From positions 1 through 6,462 of the forward strand of contig JAMONI010000320.1 in the NCBI GenBank assembly GCA_027065935.1: a stretch of 6,462 nt of DNA, read 5' to 3'. Each line of letters begins with the position of its first letter. Positions within the stretch are counted from its first letter, which is position 1. Positions 5,799-6,462 of this stretch are shown in pieces. Origin of the DNA: Flavobacteriales bacterium (lineage in GTDB: Bacteria > Bacteroidota > Bacteroidia > Flavobacteriales > Flavobacteriaceae). The notes under the pieces were generated by a model, which worked only from the letters and a program-made list of their open reading frames with translations, ran no database searches and had not been told where the DNA came from. Position numbers and translations under genes: made by a program.

Positions 5799-6458
5799 AT
5801 GACCGAAAAAGAAAAAGCAAATCTCATTATGAAGAAGTTGGACGAATTGTATCCCGACCCGCCCGTTCCGTTATATCATACCAATTTGTTCACTTTGCTT
5901 GTAGCCGTACTGCTTTCGGCCCGAAGCACGGACAATGTTGTCAACAAAGTTACGCCGAAGCTTTTTGCACTTGCCGACAATCCTTACGATATGGCCCGGC
6001 TCGGCGTGGAACAGATCCGGGAAATCATCAAGCCGGTGGGGTTATCGCCCCAAAAAGCCAAAGCTATCAAAGAACTATCACAAATTCTCGTTGACAAATA
6101 TAACGGAAAAGTACCCGACACGCTCGAAGCACTCATTCGCTTGCCCGGTGTAGGGCGTAAAACGGCCAATGTGGTTCTCGCGCAAGGCTTTGGAAAACCC
6201 GCCTTTCCGGTGGACACGCATATTTTCCGCCTGATGCACAGGTGGGGACTTTCCCGCGCCAAAACACCCGACGGGGTGGAAAAGGACGCCACCCGGATTT
6301 TTCCGAAGGACAAATGGATCAAACTGCATTTGCAAATGATTTATTACGGACGTCAATATTCACCGGCCCGGAATTGGGACATTGAAAAAGACCCCATTAC
6401 CAAAGCCATTTGGCAGGAGGAAGGGAAATATCCGGGAAAGAAATTCAGGTCGGGTTAA
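5799..6458 (+). CDS. nth: Endonuclease III, variant without the iron-sulfur cluster
   Basis: This 219-residue bifunctional DNA glycosylase/AP lyase removes oxidised pyrimidines in base-excision repair. The helix-hairpin-helix LPGVGRKTANVV (115-126) contains the catalytic lysine Lys121, and the catalytic aspartate is Asp139 in FPVDTHI. The C-terminal region, which in E. coli Nth carries Cys-x6-Cys-x2-Cys-x5-Cys for a 4Fe-4S cluster, reads YSPARNWDIEKDPITKAI here, and the whole protein has no cysteine. From memory, flavobacterial Nth proteins share this cluster-less tail, so it is lineage-typical rather than damage. Arg42 replaces the Gln that inserts into the DNA helix in characterised enzymes, while the partner Leu82 is kept. 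The gene is complete, with TAA at 6456-6458, and is transcribed away from bcp. Confidence 0.94.
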   Translation: MTEKEKANLIMKKLDELYPDPPVPLYHTNLFTLLVAVLLSARSTDNVVNKVTPKLFALADNPYDMARLGVEQIREIIKPVGLSPQKAKAIKELSQILVDKYNGKVPDTLEALIRLPGVGRKTANVVLAQGFGKPAFPVDTHIFRLMHRWGLSRAKTPDGVEKDATRIFPKDKWIKLHLQMIYYGRQYSPARNWDIEKDPITKAIWQEEGKYPGKKFRSG

Positions 6459-6462
6459 TTTT

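Noticed and set aside
5984..6356. Minus-strand frames of 92 and 112 codons
   Set aside because: They are antisense to the middle of nth and have no recognisable domain.

Overview
The window looks like a chromosomal piece from a Bacteroidota bacterium, most likely class Flavobacteriia. The reasons are a gliding-motility type ABC ATPase (GldA), an endonuclease III without cysteines of the kind I recall from flavobacteria, a lipoprotein signal ending in SCGG, start sites without Shine-Dalgarno motifs, and TAnnTTTG-type -7 elements. The genes have moderate GC and the spacers are AT-rich.

Layout. Positions 1-3940 hold two tandem minus-strand genes of the nitrous oxide reductase (NosZ) family. Transcription runs right to left. 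The first gene (3940-1724) is a NosZ-like paralog that keeps every CuA ligand but has lost all seven histidines that hold the catalytic CuZ cluster. The second gene (1677 to beyond position 1) is a NosZ with a complete set of CuZ histidines; its C-terminal CuA domain lies outside the window. The spacer is 46 bp. Upstream of the pair, 3941-4149 is AT-rich and carries two candidate CRP/FNR-type palindromes (TGA-N6-TCA). Positions 5756-4150 are a compact minus-strand operon: a peroxiredoxin of the BCP type, a small DUF2007 protein, and gldA. A short divergent spacer (5757-5798) separates it from nth (5799-6458, plus strand), which is complete.

How they work together. The intact NosZ should reduce N2O to N2 in the cell envelope. 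The paralog has the electron-entry copper site but no catalytic site, so it cannot be an ordinary N2O reductase. Its position as first gene of the pair suggests an accessory or electron-transfer partner of the real enzyme, possibly in a heterodimer. This is the main novelty here and it is inference. Whether the canonical NosZ has its own CuA site cannot be seen. The bcp, DUF2007, gldA and nth genes are ordinary housekeeping neighbours with a few notable residue changes.
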